A DNA stretch of 40,627 nt from Myxococcota bacterium (GCA_018821305.1 JAHJMN010000121.1:1-40627); one strand, 5' to 3'; counted from the first letter of the stretch, positions 25,591 to 35,159 are shown. Numbers and translations are program-made. Notes: a model not told the origin generated them from the letters alone.

Positions 25591-27756
25591 ATGAGAGAGA
25601 TTAAGAAAAATTTTTTAAGGTTATTTTCTCCTCTGGATAGGCAAGGAATTGACCCGGAAGAAACCTTGAAACGGTCTCTTCTTTATTATTTTTTTATTTT
25701 TTCCTGTTTTCTATTAACGGTCTTTTCTGTATTTCATATTCTTAAATCACGCCCTTATCAGTTTGCGATCAATGCGGGTTTTTTGCTGGTATTGATTTTC
25801 ACCAGGTTATCAATCAGTTTTATTACTAATGTAAAAACAATTTTTCGTATACATGTCGTACTGCTACTTCTTTTAAATATATATCACATACTCGCTGGTA
25901 GTGAGTGGGGTAGTATGTTCTTCTGGCATTTTCTATTTCCTCTTGTCGCTTTTTTTCTTCTAGGCAGAAAAGAGGGGGTTGTCTGGATTGCTATGGAATT
26001 GGTAATTGTGTCTTTCTTCATTTTCAATCCGTTTAATCTCCGAATTCAGGCATTCCCAGTGCCTTTTATTATAAGATACTTACTCAGTTATTGTCTGTTC
26101 AGTACAATGGCCTATATGTTTGAAACTATACGAATGCAGTTTCAGGAAACTTCTCAACTCAGACAGCGAGAACTAATTGAAAAATCAGAAAAACTTGAGA
26201 AGGCTAAGATTGAAGCAGAGCTGGCCCATAAAGCTAAAACACGGTTTCTGGCAAATATGTCACATGAGATCAGAACGCCGATGAATGGTCTGATTGGAAT
26301 GTCAAATCTCCTCTTGGAAACCGAGATGACGGATGTTCAGCGAGAATATGCTGAAACAATCAAGGAAAGCAGCGAAGCATTACTTTCAATTATTAATGAT
26401 ATTCTTGATTTATCGAAAATCGAAAGCGGAAAGCTTCAACTTGAGAATATTGAATTTATCCCGGAAACAATTTTTGAAGATGTATCTTCTCTTAGTTCGC
26501 CCAGAGCTTTTTCAAAAGATCTGAACTTGACATATAATATTGGAGCGGAAGTTCCCGATATTCTTAAAGGAGATCCTTTCAGAATTCGACAGGTTCTTTT
26601 AAATTTGGTCAACAATGCTTTGAAATTCACCCAGGTTGGGCATGTCCATTTTGAGATTGATTTATTGGAACGTTTCAAAGATGAGTGTACTGTTAAATTT
26701 TCAGTTTCCGACACGGGAATTGGTATTCCTGCTGAGAAATTGCAAGAGATATTTTCACCCTTTACTCAAGTTGATTCAACAACGACTAGAAAGTACGGCG
26801 GTACTGGTCTTGGTCTGAGTCTCTCAAGAGCAATCGTAAAAGCGATGGGTGGTGAACTTACAGCGGAGAGCAGCCTGGGAAAAGGTAGTGAGTTTTCTTT
26901 CATTCTCAAAGTAGAAGCAGGGAGTGAAATAAGTAATATCAATGATATTCAACTTATTCCTGAAATAACAGGAAAAGAGATACTCCTGATAGAAAAGAAC
27001 GTATTTCAAATAAAAAGCCTCAAAACGATCCTTGGGGCCTGTGGGACGACCGTTTGTGTTGTGAATACGCTGGAGCAGGCGAAAAAGAATCTTCAAGAAA
27101 CCGAGTACGCATTAATTATATCAGAATACTCTATATTTTCTTCCTGCATCCGAAACAGTATTTATGATATTAGAAATTCAGGCATAAAAACTCCGCTTCT
27201 GCTTCAGGTTCCGAGGGAGATTCATCCATCAATTGCAGCTCTGAGGAATGCTGGAATAGATGGTTATATAACGCGACCAACAAAAAAGGGCGCATTAATG
27301 AAAATGATGTTTCAAACTTTTAACCGTGATATTGTTATCAAGGATGAAAAAAGAATAACAAGTCAGATGAAAGTTATTAAAAGAAAGTTGAGAGTTCTGT
27401 TAGCAGAAGATAATGCCGTAAATCAAAAATTGGGAATTCGGATTTTAGAGAAGTCAGAAATTGAAGTTGTTGCTGTTAATAATGGGCTGGAGGCTGTCAA
27501 AATGCTTTCCAGAGAAAACTTTGACTTTGTTTTAATGGATATTCAAATGCCTGAGATGGATGGATATGAAGCAACAGAAATCATCAGGGATCCAACTTCA
27601 AGTGTGCTGCAGCATGACATTCCCATCGTGGCACTTACAGCTCACGCATTTCCTGAGGACCAGCAAAAATGTCTGGATGCAGGTATGAATTTTTATCTTT
27701 CCAAGCCAATTAATCCCTCAGATCTTTTTCGTACAATTAAAAGAATGTTTCCCTGA
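25591..27756 (+). CDS. Membrane hybrid sensor histidine kinase with a pseudo-receiver and a receiver
   Basis: A 721-aa protein. About five to six transmembrane helices occupy residues ~30-180 with no large periplasmic domain. A coiled coil ([20 protein letters not shown]) leads to HisKA, with His226 in [11 protein letters not shown]. The HATPase_c domain follows (N-box [27 protein letters not shown]). The first receiver-like domain (~465-575) is degenerate: the acidic pair is lost (LLIEKN) and the phosphoacceptor position is Glu512 (IISEYS). The second receiver is intact ([11 protein letters not shown], Asp650 in [11 protein letters not shown], Lys in LSKPI). The layout resembles BarA/LuxQ-like hybrids. 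The signal is unknown. No cognate regulator lies next to it. Confidence 0.92.
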   Translation: MREIKKNFLRLFSPLDRQGIDPEETLKRSLLYYFFIFSCFLLTVFSVFHILKSRPYQFAINAGFLLVLIFTRLSISFITNVKTIFRIHVVLLLLLNIYHILAGSEWGSMFFWHFLFPLVAFFLLGRKEGVVWIAMELVIVSFFIFNPFNLRIQAFPVPFIIRYLLSYCLFSTMAYMFETIRMQFQETSQLRQRELIEKSEKLEKAKIEAELAHKAKTRFLANMSHEIRTPMNGLIGMSNLLLETEMTDVQREYAETIKESSEALLSIINDILDLSKIESGKLQLENIEFIPETIFEDVSSLSSPRAFSKDLNLTYNIGAEVPDILKGDPFRIRQVLLNLVNNALKFTQVGHVHFEIDLLERFKDECTVKFSVSDTGIGIPAEKLQEIFSPFTQVDSTTTRKYGGTGLGLSLSRAIVKAMGGELTAESSLGKGSEFSFILKVEAGSEISNINDIQLIPEITGKEILLIEKNVFQIKSLKTILGACGTTVCVVNTLEQAKKNLQETEYALIISEYSIFSSCIRNSIYDIRNSGIKTPLLLQVPREIHPSIAALRNAGIDGYITRPTKKGALMKMMFQTFNRDIVIKDEKRITSQMKVIKRKLRVLLAEDNAVNQKLGIRILEKSEIEVVAVNNGLEAVKMLSRENFDFVLMDIQMPEMDGYEATEIIRDPTSSVLQHDIPIVALTAHAFPEDQQKCLDAGMNFYLSKPINPSDLFRTIKRMFP

Positions 27757-27896
27757 GAAATCCACACTTAAAAATAATTACAAACAGTCGATCAGAGAAT
27801 AAATACGCTATCGGGATTACTGAGCAACGGCTGATTATCGTTTCTCAGGTCAATCCGAGAGGGCGGTGGAATTGGTTGAATTAAATGGAGGATATA

Positions 27897-29801
27897 ATGA
27901 ACAGTCAGGTAGACATTTCAAAAGAACTTCTGGAGCTTAACATTGCTCGCTTTATTGATTCCGGAACAGATTTACCTGATAAACTGAGGACCTACGAGGT
28001 AAATGATGGTTTTGAACTTCTGTACTCCAAAACAGGAAAACCTGTTATCAAAAAAGATGGTCTGGCTCTGCAAAGTACTTATGATCCGGAAAAAGAAGCT
28101 TCAAAACGAATAGATGATGTAGATATAGAATTTGTTGAATATTTTGTTGTTTTTGGGTTAGGGATGGGGTACATGCTGAAAGAAATTCGACGTCGTAGTC
28201 CTACTTCGAAAATAATGGTTCTTGAGCCCGATTTAGATGTCTTGTATTTTTCACTTTCGGCAATTGACTATTCTGAATTTGCTCCGGGAGAAGTAATTAT
28301 TCATCATCATCCTGAGGATTTTAGGGCAAATTGTTTTTTTGCCTACCGAACTTCACGTCCCATAACTGTCGTTACGGATCCTCTCTGGATACGTATGTAC
28401 CCTGAAATGCTTTTGCAACTTAGAAAGGAACTTGAGCAGTTTGTTGTTTTTTCAAAAATTTCAGAAAATACAGCAAACTCGAGAATGAGGCAATGGATAG
28501 ACTTTCTTCTTAATAATTTACGATTTGCCGGGAAATATCCATCACTTGGCGACCTGAAGGATAAATATAAAGGAATTCCTGCTGTCATCTGCAGTGCCGG
28601 GCCGTCTCTTAATAAGAATGTTGAAATGCTTAAGGGTTTTGAAGACAATCTCCTGATTATTTCAGTGAATACCGCTTACAGGGCTTTGCATCGTCACGGA
28701 GTACGACCACATCTGGTTAGTGCTATTGAATCATACAATATTAAGAGTCTGTTTGAAGATCTTCCCACAAAGGAAACAAACTTTATTACTACATTGACAA
28801 CCAACCCTGAACTTTTCGAGCTTGATTTCAACAGGACAGTATTTTTCGTTGATTCATATCCCGTCTATAGTCTCTGGCTTGAAAAAGAACTCGGGCAACA
28901 AGCATTTCTTGATGTTGGTGGTTCTGTTGCCTGTGCATCCTTTAGTATCGCTAAATATCTCGGAGCGGATCCAATTATATTGATTGGTCAGGATCTGGCT
29001 TATACAAATGGTCAGTACTATGCAAAAGGGACAAGTTTCGAAGACATTAAACTGGATTTTGATTCAGATACAGGTCGAATAAGAATGAAGAATCTTGAAT
29101 CAAAAGAACGAATATATAAAGATACCGGTACTGATGAAAAAGTTCGCAGTTTGCTGGAAAAGAGAATGGTTCCCGGGTGGTATGGCGATATGGTACCCAC
29201 AAGTGAAGATTTAAACTTCTTCAGGACTTGGTTTGAGTCTATGTCAAGGGTTATGAAAAGGGAAGGGCGGATAGCGATTAATTCAACCGAAGGTGGCGCA
29301 TATATCAATGGTTTTGAACATATCTCACTGCAAGAAGCCCTTGACCGTCATGTCGAAAGAAACAACACGCACAAGTTTGATGATGATTTAAATAAAACAG
29401 CTCCTGCTCCAGATTATTCAATTGAATTACAGGGGGCAATTACCCGAACCCAGAAGGAATTACACGAGATTATTTCTCTTTGCGAAAATATACAGAATCA
29501 ACATAAAATAATTGAGGCTAATGGAATAGAACCCGACAACCCTAATTTTATGAGAAGAATCAAAGAACTGGAAAAACGGGAAAAAAGAATGAACGAGAAA
29601 TCCCACGAATTAAGTCTTCTGCAGGGGTATGCCAGAGAGTTGGTTACAGCAATAAAAACAGATCCTAAGGCTGTGATGGACCTTCCTGCAGAGGAAGGAT
29701 GGGCAATGAATCTTCTACAATCAAAACTTGTGGCAGAAGCCGTTATGATAAGCGCAAAAGATCTTATCTCCAGTATGGATAATGTTTTGAGAAATATTTA
29801 G
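27897..29801 (+). CDS. DUF115 / MptE-like protein (Maf-type glycosyltransferase relative)
   Basis: A 634-aa cytoplasmic protein. The central domain (~200-440) is DUF115/MptE-like, with ICSAGPSLNKNVEML, IISVNTAYRALHRHGVRPHL and GQDLAYTNGQYYAKG. That domain is found in archaeal 6-hydroxymethylpterin pyrophosphokinase and in Maf flagellin nonulosonic-acid transferases. The N-terminal ~190 residues (FGLGMGYMLKEIRRRSPTSK, then VLEPDLDVLYF) resemble the Rossmann-like half of Maf proteins. The C-terminal ~120 residues are helical with coiled-coil potential. Maf-like sugar transfer to a surface protein is the better guess; no flagellin or sugar-synthesis genes are near. ATG 27897 is chosen because GGAGG sits 5 nt before it, overlapping the earlier ATG 27885. 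The stop codon TAG is part of a repeat-family motif. Confidence 0.82.
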   Translation: MNSQVDISKELLELNIARFIDSGTDLPDKLRTYEVNDGFELLYSKTGKPVIKKDGLALQSTYDPEKEASKRIDDVDIEFVEYFVVFGLGMGYMLKEIRRRSPTSKIMVLEPDLDVLYFSLSAIDYSEFAPGEVIIHHHPEDFRANCFFAYRTSRPITVVTDPLWIRMYPEMLLQLRKELEQFVVFSKISENTANSRMRQWIDFLLNNLRFAGKYPSLGDLKDKYKGIPAVICSAGPSLNKNVEMLKGFEDNLLIISVNTAYRALHRHGVRPHLVSAIESYNIKSLFEDLPTKETNFITTLTTNPELFELDFNRTVFFVDSYPVYSLWLEKELGQQAFLDVGGSVACASFSIAKYLGADPIILIGQDLAYTNGQYYAKGTSFEDIKLDFDSDTGRIRMKNLESKERIYKDTGTDEKVRSLLEKRMVPGWYGDMVPTSEDLNFFRTWFESMSRVMKREGRIAINSTEGGAYINGFEHISLQEALDRHVERNNTHKFDDDLNKTAPAPDYSIELQGAITRTQKELHEIISLCENIQNQHKIIEANGIEPDNPNFMRRIKELEKREKRMNEKSHELSLLQGYARELVTAIKTDPKAVMDLPAEEGWAMNLLQSKLVAEAVMISAKDLISSMDNVLRNI

Positions 29802-29955
29802 TTCGTGTCCTTAGTAATACGATAGTGACTCGTTTTAAAGAAATGCTTCAGGAAGGAGCCCCTGATTATCCTGTTCCTGTTCCTGTTCCTGATTCCCTGC
29901 GTTCCTGAAATTTTAAACAGGGAAGCAGGTATTCAGGAAAACAGGTTCAGGATCA
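29798..29955 (-). repeat. Type B intergenic element, copy B2 (reverse orientation), joined to the common terminal motif
   Basis: It begins TTAGTTCGTGTCC (29798-29810), whose TAG is the stop codon of the DUF115 gene, followed by TTAGTAATACGATAGTGACTC. Its reverse complement matches 35257-35400 over most of its length: GATCCTGAACCTGTTTTCCTG, the CAGGAACAGG repeats, and GGGGCTC.TTCCTGAAGCATT. A short tandem TTCCTG run (CCTGTTCCTGTTCCTGTTCC) lies inside. The remaining bases to the hairpin at 30030 show nothing recognisable. Confidence 0.8.
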
Positions 29956-30029
29956 GCGGTTAAACATTCAACATCAATGCATAATTACAAAGGGCAGAAT
30001 GAAAACATTCACTTTTAACGTTTCGATCC

Positions 30030-30073
30030 TTTTATTCCGAAAGCGGTATAGTTCGCTTTCGGAATAAAATTTT
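30030..30073. terminator. Strong bidirectional hairpin terminator between convergent genes
   Basis: A 16-bp perfect inverted repeat: TTTTATTCCGAAAGCG (30030-30045) against CGCTTTCGGAATAAAA (30054-30069), with an 8-nt loop. A T-run follows on the plus strand, and the A/T-rich arm ends give a T-run on the minus strand too. It separates the convergent DUF115 and Ser/Thr kinase genes. Confidence 0.85.
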
Positions 30074-30129
30074 GGTAACTTCATAAAAACAATTTTAATT
30101 TCGCGCGTTTGCAAACGGATTGACTAAAA

Positions 30130-32421
30130 TCAATTGGTAGGATCTGGCTTTTTAAGATCAGCAATCAAATCACTTATATCAACTTGTATCGTTTCCTGAT
30201 CCGAGTTATTTAAACGATTCGCTAAATCACTTATTTCTTTTGGAATCATAAACTCTCCGCTCATCGTTGTCGTATGCCCCACCGTTGAAGGTGATAAGAC
30301 ACGGTCTTTCTGAAAATTAATGATAAAGCTGTCATCCTCATGAATTTCCTGAGGATCCAAATCGACAGAATCACTTACCATTTCATCAGGAAGGCTTTCA
30401 AAAAGTGAGTCACCTGAATTTTCCAATGGGGGTGGTGGACTGTCAAGGCTCAAATTGGATATATCAAATGAACCGCTTGTTACATAGCTTCTTGAATTTT
30501 TATTTTTATCAGGAAGGTTTTTGGGAGGTGGATTTAAAGAAAAAATGAAGTCTTCTTCGGAATGAGAGGAGTTATCAGTATTGTCATCAGGATCGGGAAT
30601 AAGTGGCAATTCAGTGGTTTTAGATACCTGCCCAGTATTACTGTTTTTGCTGCTTCCGATTTTGTTATTGAAATCCGGGATGTCGTCACCGGGGGAAGAA
30701 GGGAGCGCTTCAAAATCCGGGATGTCGTCACCGGGGGAAGAAGGGAGCGCTTCAAAATCGGGGATGTCGTCACCGGGAGAAGAAGGGAGCGCTTCAAAAT
30801 CCGGAATACTTTCGCCAGGTGAAGTATCAGGAGTCTTTTTAATTTTTTTCAGTTCTGCCTGATCAGTGTCACTGCTTTGGATATCACTAATTGCAGCCTG
30901 ATCAGTATCGGGTCCTGTCGCCTTAAATTCAATGTGGGCTTGATCCGTATCTATTTGTTTCTTATTAGCATTATCAGTATCTTTGTTGACATTATTAAGG
31001 TTGAAAGTGACTGCAGTATCTGTATTCTTCTCAGGCTTTTGTTGATTCTGCTTGTCAGTATCCATCCTCTCTCTATTTGTTTTTGATTTTTGAGCGATAG
31101 ATTCGTTGTTAATAAAATCAGTTTCAATTGAGTCTGAAACAGGGTTGCTGTCTTCTATTTCTCCGGTGGGGGCGTCATTAAATGATTCATTGAAAAGGGG
31201 AGAATTCACTTCGTCTGAGTTGTCACTTGTTAAAAGATTCTGTTCTGAAGGAGATTCATCTCTGATTTCTCCTGTAACTTCCACGTGGATTGAGTTGTTA
31301 TTTCCATCAGGTGGAGGCGGTGGCGGCGGTGGTGGCGGTGGTGGAGGTGGTGGCGGCGGCGGCGGCGGCGGTAAGTCGTTAGAAGAGTAAAACCCTCCGC
31401 TGTCTGGGCTATCAATCAGGTTGATACCAACGTCTGTGGGATCTGCGGTGTCAAAAATAAATTGATTCATAAGCCGGACATCCTCTTGAATGTCATCAGC
31501 GAAAAGATCATTCATTCTTTTACTTACTTTTTCAGTTGAAAATCCCGGGGCACTTATCTTCAGGTAGTGACCGAGAGCTTTTGAAAAATCCTCAGCAGAT
31601 TGGTATCTGTGGATTCGATCCACGGACATGGACTTTATAATAATTGTCTGAAGCATCGCGGGGATTACAATACCATGTTGCTTTATTGGTTTAAATCTAC
31701 CAGCTTTTGCGGCTTCGAGAAGATCTGAATCTGGTATATGAGCATAAGGAGAAATTCCGGTAACCATCTCATATAAAACACAGCCCATCGAAAATATATC
31801 AGTTCGTCTGTCGAGCTCCCATGCTCGGGCCTGTTCTGGGCTCATGTACCTTAATTTGCCTTTGACGACACCACTTCGAGTTTGAATTCTTGAGAATTTG
31901 ACTTTTGCAATTCCAAAGTCGCATAGTTTTACCGCACCATCAAAACCGATGAGAATGTTACTTGGACTGATATCTCTATGTACTATATTAAATGGGTCGC
32001 CCTTTTCATTAACGGCATTATGAGCTAAAGCAAGAGCATCAAGAGCTTTTTGGATAATATATGCACTGTGGAAAAAGCCAAGGGGATGCCCCAGTTCTTT
32101 TATGCGGGAAACAACAGTCTTGATATCGCGGCCATTTACAAGCTCCATTGCCATGATATATTCATTGGAAAGCTCATTGAATTCAAGGACCTGAACGATA
32201 CCCTCATTGTCGAGAATCCGACTGATTCGCCCCTCAATGATAAGTGATTCAACAAGATCAGGGTTTCCTTTGGGGATTCTTTTTATTGCGGCAAATTTCT
32301 GCTCGCCATTAGAATCCCTGTAGATTCCTTTATAAATCTCGCCCATGCCGCCAACAGCAATAACGTTAAGTAGTTGATATCTACCTAGTCTTTTTAAATT
32401 GTTATGTTCAGTAGAATTCAT
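30130..32421 (-). CDS. Hanks-type Ser/Thr protein kinase with polyproline and tandem-repeat tail
   Basis: A 763-aa kinase. The catalytic domain spans ~10-290: glycine loop AVGGMGEIYKG, Lys in FAAIKRI, catalytic VHRDISPSN, DFG as LCDFGIAK, activation loop to LRYMSPEQA. The long C-terminal half is disordered and acidic. It has an uninterrupted run of 21 prolines, repeated DTDQA/DTDK/DTDN motifs, three near-identical 14-aa units (DDIPDFEALPSSPG) plus flanking diverged copies, and a Ser/Asp-rich end. No transmembrane helix is present, unlike many bacterial PASTA-type kinases. The repeats may be docking or autophosphorylation sites (inference). ATG 32421 has AGGAAAAG upstream; the longer TTG start at 32469 would lie upstream of the probable -10 box. 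Confidence 0.9.
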   Translation of the reverse strand: MNSTEHNNLKRLGRYQLLNVIAVGGMGEIYKGIYRDSNGEQKFAAIKRIPKGNPDLVESLIIEGRISRILDNEGIVQVLEFNELSNEYIMAMELVNGRDIKTVVSRIKELGHPLGFFHSAYIIQKALDALALAHNAVNEKGDPFNIVHRDISPSNILIGFDGAVKLCDFGIAKVKFSRIQTRSGVVKGKLRYMSPEQARAWELDRRTDIFSMGCVLYEMVTGISPYAHIPDSDLLEAAKAGRFKPIKQHGIVIPAMLQTIIIKSMSVDRIHRYQSAEDFSKALGHYLKISAPGFSTEKVSKRMNDLFADDIQEDVRLMNQFIFDTADPTDVGINLIDSPDSGGFYSSNDLPPPPPPPPPPPPPPPPPPPPPDGNNNSIHVEVTGEIRDESPSEQNLLTSDNSDEVNSPLFNESFNDAPTGEIEDSNPVSDSIETDFINNESIAQKSKTNRERMDTDKQNQQKPEKNTDTAVTFNLNNVNKDTDNANKKQIDTDQAHIEFKATGPDTDQAAISDIQSSDTDQAELKKIKKTPDTSPGESIPDFEALPSSPGDDIPDFEALPSSPGDDIPDFEALPSSPGDDIPDFNNKIGSSKNSNTGQVSKTTELPLIPDPDDNTDNSSHSEEDFIFSLNPPPKNLPDKNKNSRSYVTSGSFDISNLSLDSPPPPLENSGDSLFESLPDEMVSDSVDLDPQEIHEDDSFIINFQKDRVLSPSTVGHTTTMSGEFMIPKEISDLANRLNNSDQETIQVDISDLIADLKKPDPTN
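30679..30804. repeat. Three 42-bp tandem repeats in the Ser/Thr kinase gene
   Basis: Units start at 30679, 30721 and 30763, each beginning GATGTCGTCACCGGG on the plus strand, and are nearly identical at DNA level. A diverged copy follows to about 30830. Each encodes 14 aa of the kinase tail. The DNA identity points to recent expansion, so copy number may vary between strains. Confidence 0.9.
31309..31371. repeat. GGN trinucleotide tract encoding 21 prolines
   Basis: Sixty-three bases of GGC/GGT/GGA (plus strand) encode an unbroken polyproline run in the leftward kinase. Such runs normally need elongation factor P for translation and are prone to length change. The mirror Gly-run frame on the plus strand is an artefact. 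Confidence 0.9.
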
Positions 32422-32449
32422 CTTTTCCTGATGCAACGAAACAGAAATT

Positions 32450-32476
32450 AGTATATTCTGAATTACCAAATGACAA
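32450..32476 (-). promoter_or_regulatory. Candidate promoter of the Ser/Thr kinase gene
   Basis: On the minus strand, TTGTCA (32471-32476) and TATACT (32450-32455) are separated by 15 bp. Transcription would start near 32443, about 22 nt before the ATG at 32421. The spacer is short, so this is tentative. Confidence 0.4.
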
Positions 32477-32571
32477 CGCTTCTATTATATATGAAAAGTG
32501 GAAAATTTGATCTAAAAATATTCCTTTATCTGCCGATTTGGAGTAAATAGTTTGATTCAGCAGGTTTTTAT

Positions 32572-34329
32572 ATGCGCTATATTTTAATAATACATTTTTT
32601 ATTTTATTTTTATGGTAATGCCAATGCCAATGCCAATTCAGTTCAGGGTAAACAATTTTTATCAGGAATTGATCCTCAAGTTAAAAAAGTTTGGGATCGT
32701 GGCGTCATTGTATTAGCGGATAAGCTTCTGAAAAAAAACGATAAGTTTAACACAAAACTTAGTGTGACGGTTGAACTTATGTTTACAGCGCAAGGGACTC
32801 TGGCCAAAATCAATACTGTTGCTTCATCCGGATATGAACCTTTTGATTTCACTGCAATTGATGCGATGAAAAGTATAAAAAATTTTAATAAACCAGGAAC
32901 TTCATTGATTTCCGATGATGGATATGTTCATGTTTTCTGGACTTTGAATCGGAATAAACCTTACAGCCCGATGACCACAGCTGAAATTCGATACGTTCGC
33001 TGGAAACCAGAGCGGGCAATTAAAAGTTACATTTCTTCCGGGCTTTTCTCCAAAGCAATTGAAAAGTTATTATCTACAAGAGAGGGTCAGAATATTTCGA
33101 AATCCGCTTCAGTTGCTTTTATTAAAACTTATCTGGAAAAGAAACAAACTGAGTTCGAGTCCGCTTCTTTTATTTCTGAAATTTCCAGATACCTCAATTT
33201 TTCAGGGTTTGATGCCACTGTTTTTTCAGGATATTTTTCGAATATGAGTACCAACGAAAAAAGAATATTTCTGAAAAAAACCAGCAGTGAAGGATTGTGC
33301 AGTACACTCAGGGATTTAGTTGCAGAAAGTGATATAATTCCCGTAATAACAACGCTCTATTTGCGAAAGTATTCCTGTAAAGACACATCTGTTTTGAAAA
33401 AAGCACTGTCATACTGCGCTGGAACCAGCAGTTTTCTGAAAGTCATTGAAAAGGGATTTTCAGGAAAGGCTCTCAACAGTTCTGATATCGCATTATTTGA
33501 AAAGTTTGTTCTCTCAGATAAAAGAGAACTTGATTATCCTGTTTCAAAAAGCGGTTTTAATGAACTTGTGCCTTTTTATGCTCGAATCCTTCGTGGAAAA
33601 TACTCCATTTCTATTAAAAAATCTGTAATTTCTGCCCTATCTCATTCAACTGCTGCCGATTCAGGGAAACTTCTACTGGAAGCTATCAGGAGAAGAGAGG
33701 GAGAGTTAAAGAAAACTGGGATAGTCAATTTGAAGAACTATCATGGAAATGATGCCCGAATAATTTTCCGAAACGCTTCATGGGAATATGATACTCTAAT
33801 TAAGAAAACAAATGATTTAAGTATAAAAGGCCTTGCGGTTCGGTCTATCATTGAAATTGCCCAATCCAGATTGGATAATCCTAATTTTAAGCACTACTAC
33901 AATATTCTGCTGCGAAACGCCAATGAACACACACTTTTAAGTGCTGTGTCTGGACTCAATCCGGAGAATTCGGAATCAAAAAAGCGACTTGTTTTATTTT
34001 TAAAAAATCCAAATGCAAAGGTAAGACAGCTTGCCCTGAAATTATTACTGTCAATTTCCAACGATGCTGAAATTGAAAAAGAGATAAAATCGTTGAACCC
34101 CAAACTTTTTCCTGATTTTATTGATTATATCAATGCCAGGAAATTGAGCTCCTCTGAGTTAAAGAGTCTTTCAAAAACATCCAACTTCAAAGGTTTTCTT
34201 TATACCTGGGCATGGGGGCGCTCAGAACCATCAGCCTTTCTTAATGATTTTAAAAAGCTCTTTAGTAAAAATGATACTGGAAAAGATGCTTTTCCATTTC
34301 TCTTTGCCATCCTGAGTGTTAGTAAATGA
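32572..34329 (+). CDS. Secreted protein with a TonB C-terminal-like domain and HEAT-like repeats
   Basis: A 585-aa protein. The signal peptide is short and hydrophobic (MRYILIIHFLFYFYG), followed by NANANA from four AATGCC repeats. Residues ~55-125 resemble a TonB_C-type domain: LSVTVELMFTAQGTLAKI, then ASSGYEPFDFTAIDAMKS, then a final strand HVFWTLNRN. The remaining ~450 residues are helical; toward the end, units such as NPNAKVRQLALKLLLSI look like HEAT repeats. Periplasmic location is inferred. The stop codon overlaps the mazG start (ATGA), so the two are translationally coupled although their functions seem unrelated. I do not recognise a named family. Confidence 0.72.
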   Translation: MRYILIIHFLFYFYGNANANANSVQGKQFLSGIDPQVKKVWDRGVIVLADKLLKKNDKFNTKLSVTVELMFTAQGTLAKINTVASSGYEPFDFTAIDAMKSIKNFNKPGTSLISDDGYVHVFWTLNRNKPYSPMTTAEIRYVRWKPERAIKSYISSGLFSKAIEKLLSTREGQNISKSASVAFIKTYLEKKQTEFESASFISEISRYLNFSGFDATVFSGYFSNMSTNEKRIFLKKTSSEGLCSTLRDLVAESDIIPVITTLYLRKYSCKDTSVLKKALSYCAGTSSFLKVIEKGFSGKALNSSDIALFEKFVLSDKRELDYPVSKSGFNELVPFYARILRGKYSISIKKSVISALSHSTAADSGKLLLEAIRRREGELKKTGIVNLKNYHGNDARIIFRNASWEYDTLIKKTNDLSIKGLAVRSIIEIAQSRLDNPNFKHYYNILLRNANEHTLLSAVSGLNPENSESKKRLVLFLKNPNAKVRQLALKLLLSISNDAEIEKEIKSLNPKLFPDFIDYINARKLSSSELKSLSKTSNFKGFLYTWAWGRSEPSAFLNDFKKLFSKNDTGKDAFPFLFAILSVSK

Positions 34330-35099
34330 ACAAAAACAAAAATTTGAAAGATGTTATCATCGCCCTTAATGGCGAAGATGGATGCCCATGGGATAGAAAA
34401 CAGACAATTCGAACTATTCGCCAGTTTTTGCTTGAGGAATCGTATGAGCTGCTTGAAGCCATGGAGAATCCCGGGAGCATCAAGCATCGAGATGAACTTG
34501 GGGATCTACTATTTCAGATATATTTTCAAGCTCATATAGTTGAAAAATCCGGGGGATTTAATATAGAAGATGTCGAAACGAGCATATGTACCAAGCTTGT
34601 AGAGCGTCATCCTCATGTATTTTCCAGTATTCAGTCTGATATTACAGAGAGTATATGGGAGAAAAATAAAATGAAGGCCAGGGGGTCTTCAAGTATTATG
34701 GATGACCTACCGAAAACACTCCCGGCGTTGACTGCTTCCGAGAAGATTCAACGGCGTGCGGCCAGTATTGGATTTGATTGGCCGGATTATCATGGACCCA
34801 GGGGAAAAGTGGATGAGGAACTGGCCGAACTGGATGATGCCTTCGCAAGTGGTGAGGACAATCGCATCGAGGAAGAAATGGGAGATCTACTTTTTTCCGT
34901 TTCAAATCTTGCCCGCCATCTTGGCTGCCATCCTGAGATAACTCTGCACAAGACCAACAATAAATTTCGGCAGAGGTTTCAGTTAATGGAAACTCTTGCG
35001 AAGGAAGATGGGATTGACCTTGGGAGTCTTGACCTGGATGCCCAGGATGAGTACTGGGTAAGAGCCAAAAATATACTGAAATCGGCAAAAACCACCTGA
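34326..35099 (+). CDS. mazG: Nucleoside triphosphate pyrophosphohydrolase MazG
   Basis: A 257-aa all-alpha NTP pyrophosphatase that hydrolyses (d)NTPs to NMP and pyrophosphate, a house-cleaning activity. Both MazG domains are visible: the N-terminal CPWDRKQTIRTIRQFLLEE, then YELLEAM and RDELGDLLFQI (EExxE/ExxD metal motif), and the C-terminal VDEELAELDDA and RIEEEMGDLLFSVSNLAR. Length is normal. It starts in a 4-nt ATGA overlap with the preceding gene. Confidence 0.95.
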   Translation: MNKNKNLKDVIIALNGEDGCPWDRKQTIRTIRQFLLEESYELLEAMENPGSIKHRDELGDLLFQIYFQAHIVEKSGGFNIEDVETSICTKLVERHPHVFSSIQSDITESIWEKNKMKARGSSSIMDDLPKTLPALTASEKIQRRAASIGFDWPDYHGPRGKVDEELAELDDAFASGEDNRIEEEMGDLLFSVSNLARHLGCHPEITLHKTNNKFRQRFQLMETLAKEDGIDLGSLDLDAQDEYWVRAKNILKSAKTT

Positions 35100-35159
35100 G
35101 TCCCAGTTTGAAAATCAGGAATGCAGATAAGCAAAATCAGGGATTTTTCCAGATGTCAA

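Noticed and set aside
27820-27870. Possible remnant of a type B element (ATTACTGAGCAACGG and CGTTTCTCAGG)
   Set aside because: The similarity is limited to two short words in uncertain order, so I could not separate it from chance.
27885-27899. Start of the DUF115 gene at ATG 27885
   Set aside because: That ATG overlaps the GGAGG that is well placed for ATG 27897, so the later start is preferred.
31106-31390. Plus-strand open frame with a long glycine run
   Set aside because: It is the mirror of the polyproline tract of the leftward Ser/Thr kinase; the kinase frame has intact catalytic motifs, so the Gly frame is an artefact.
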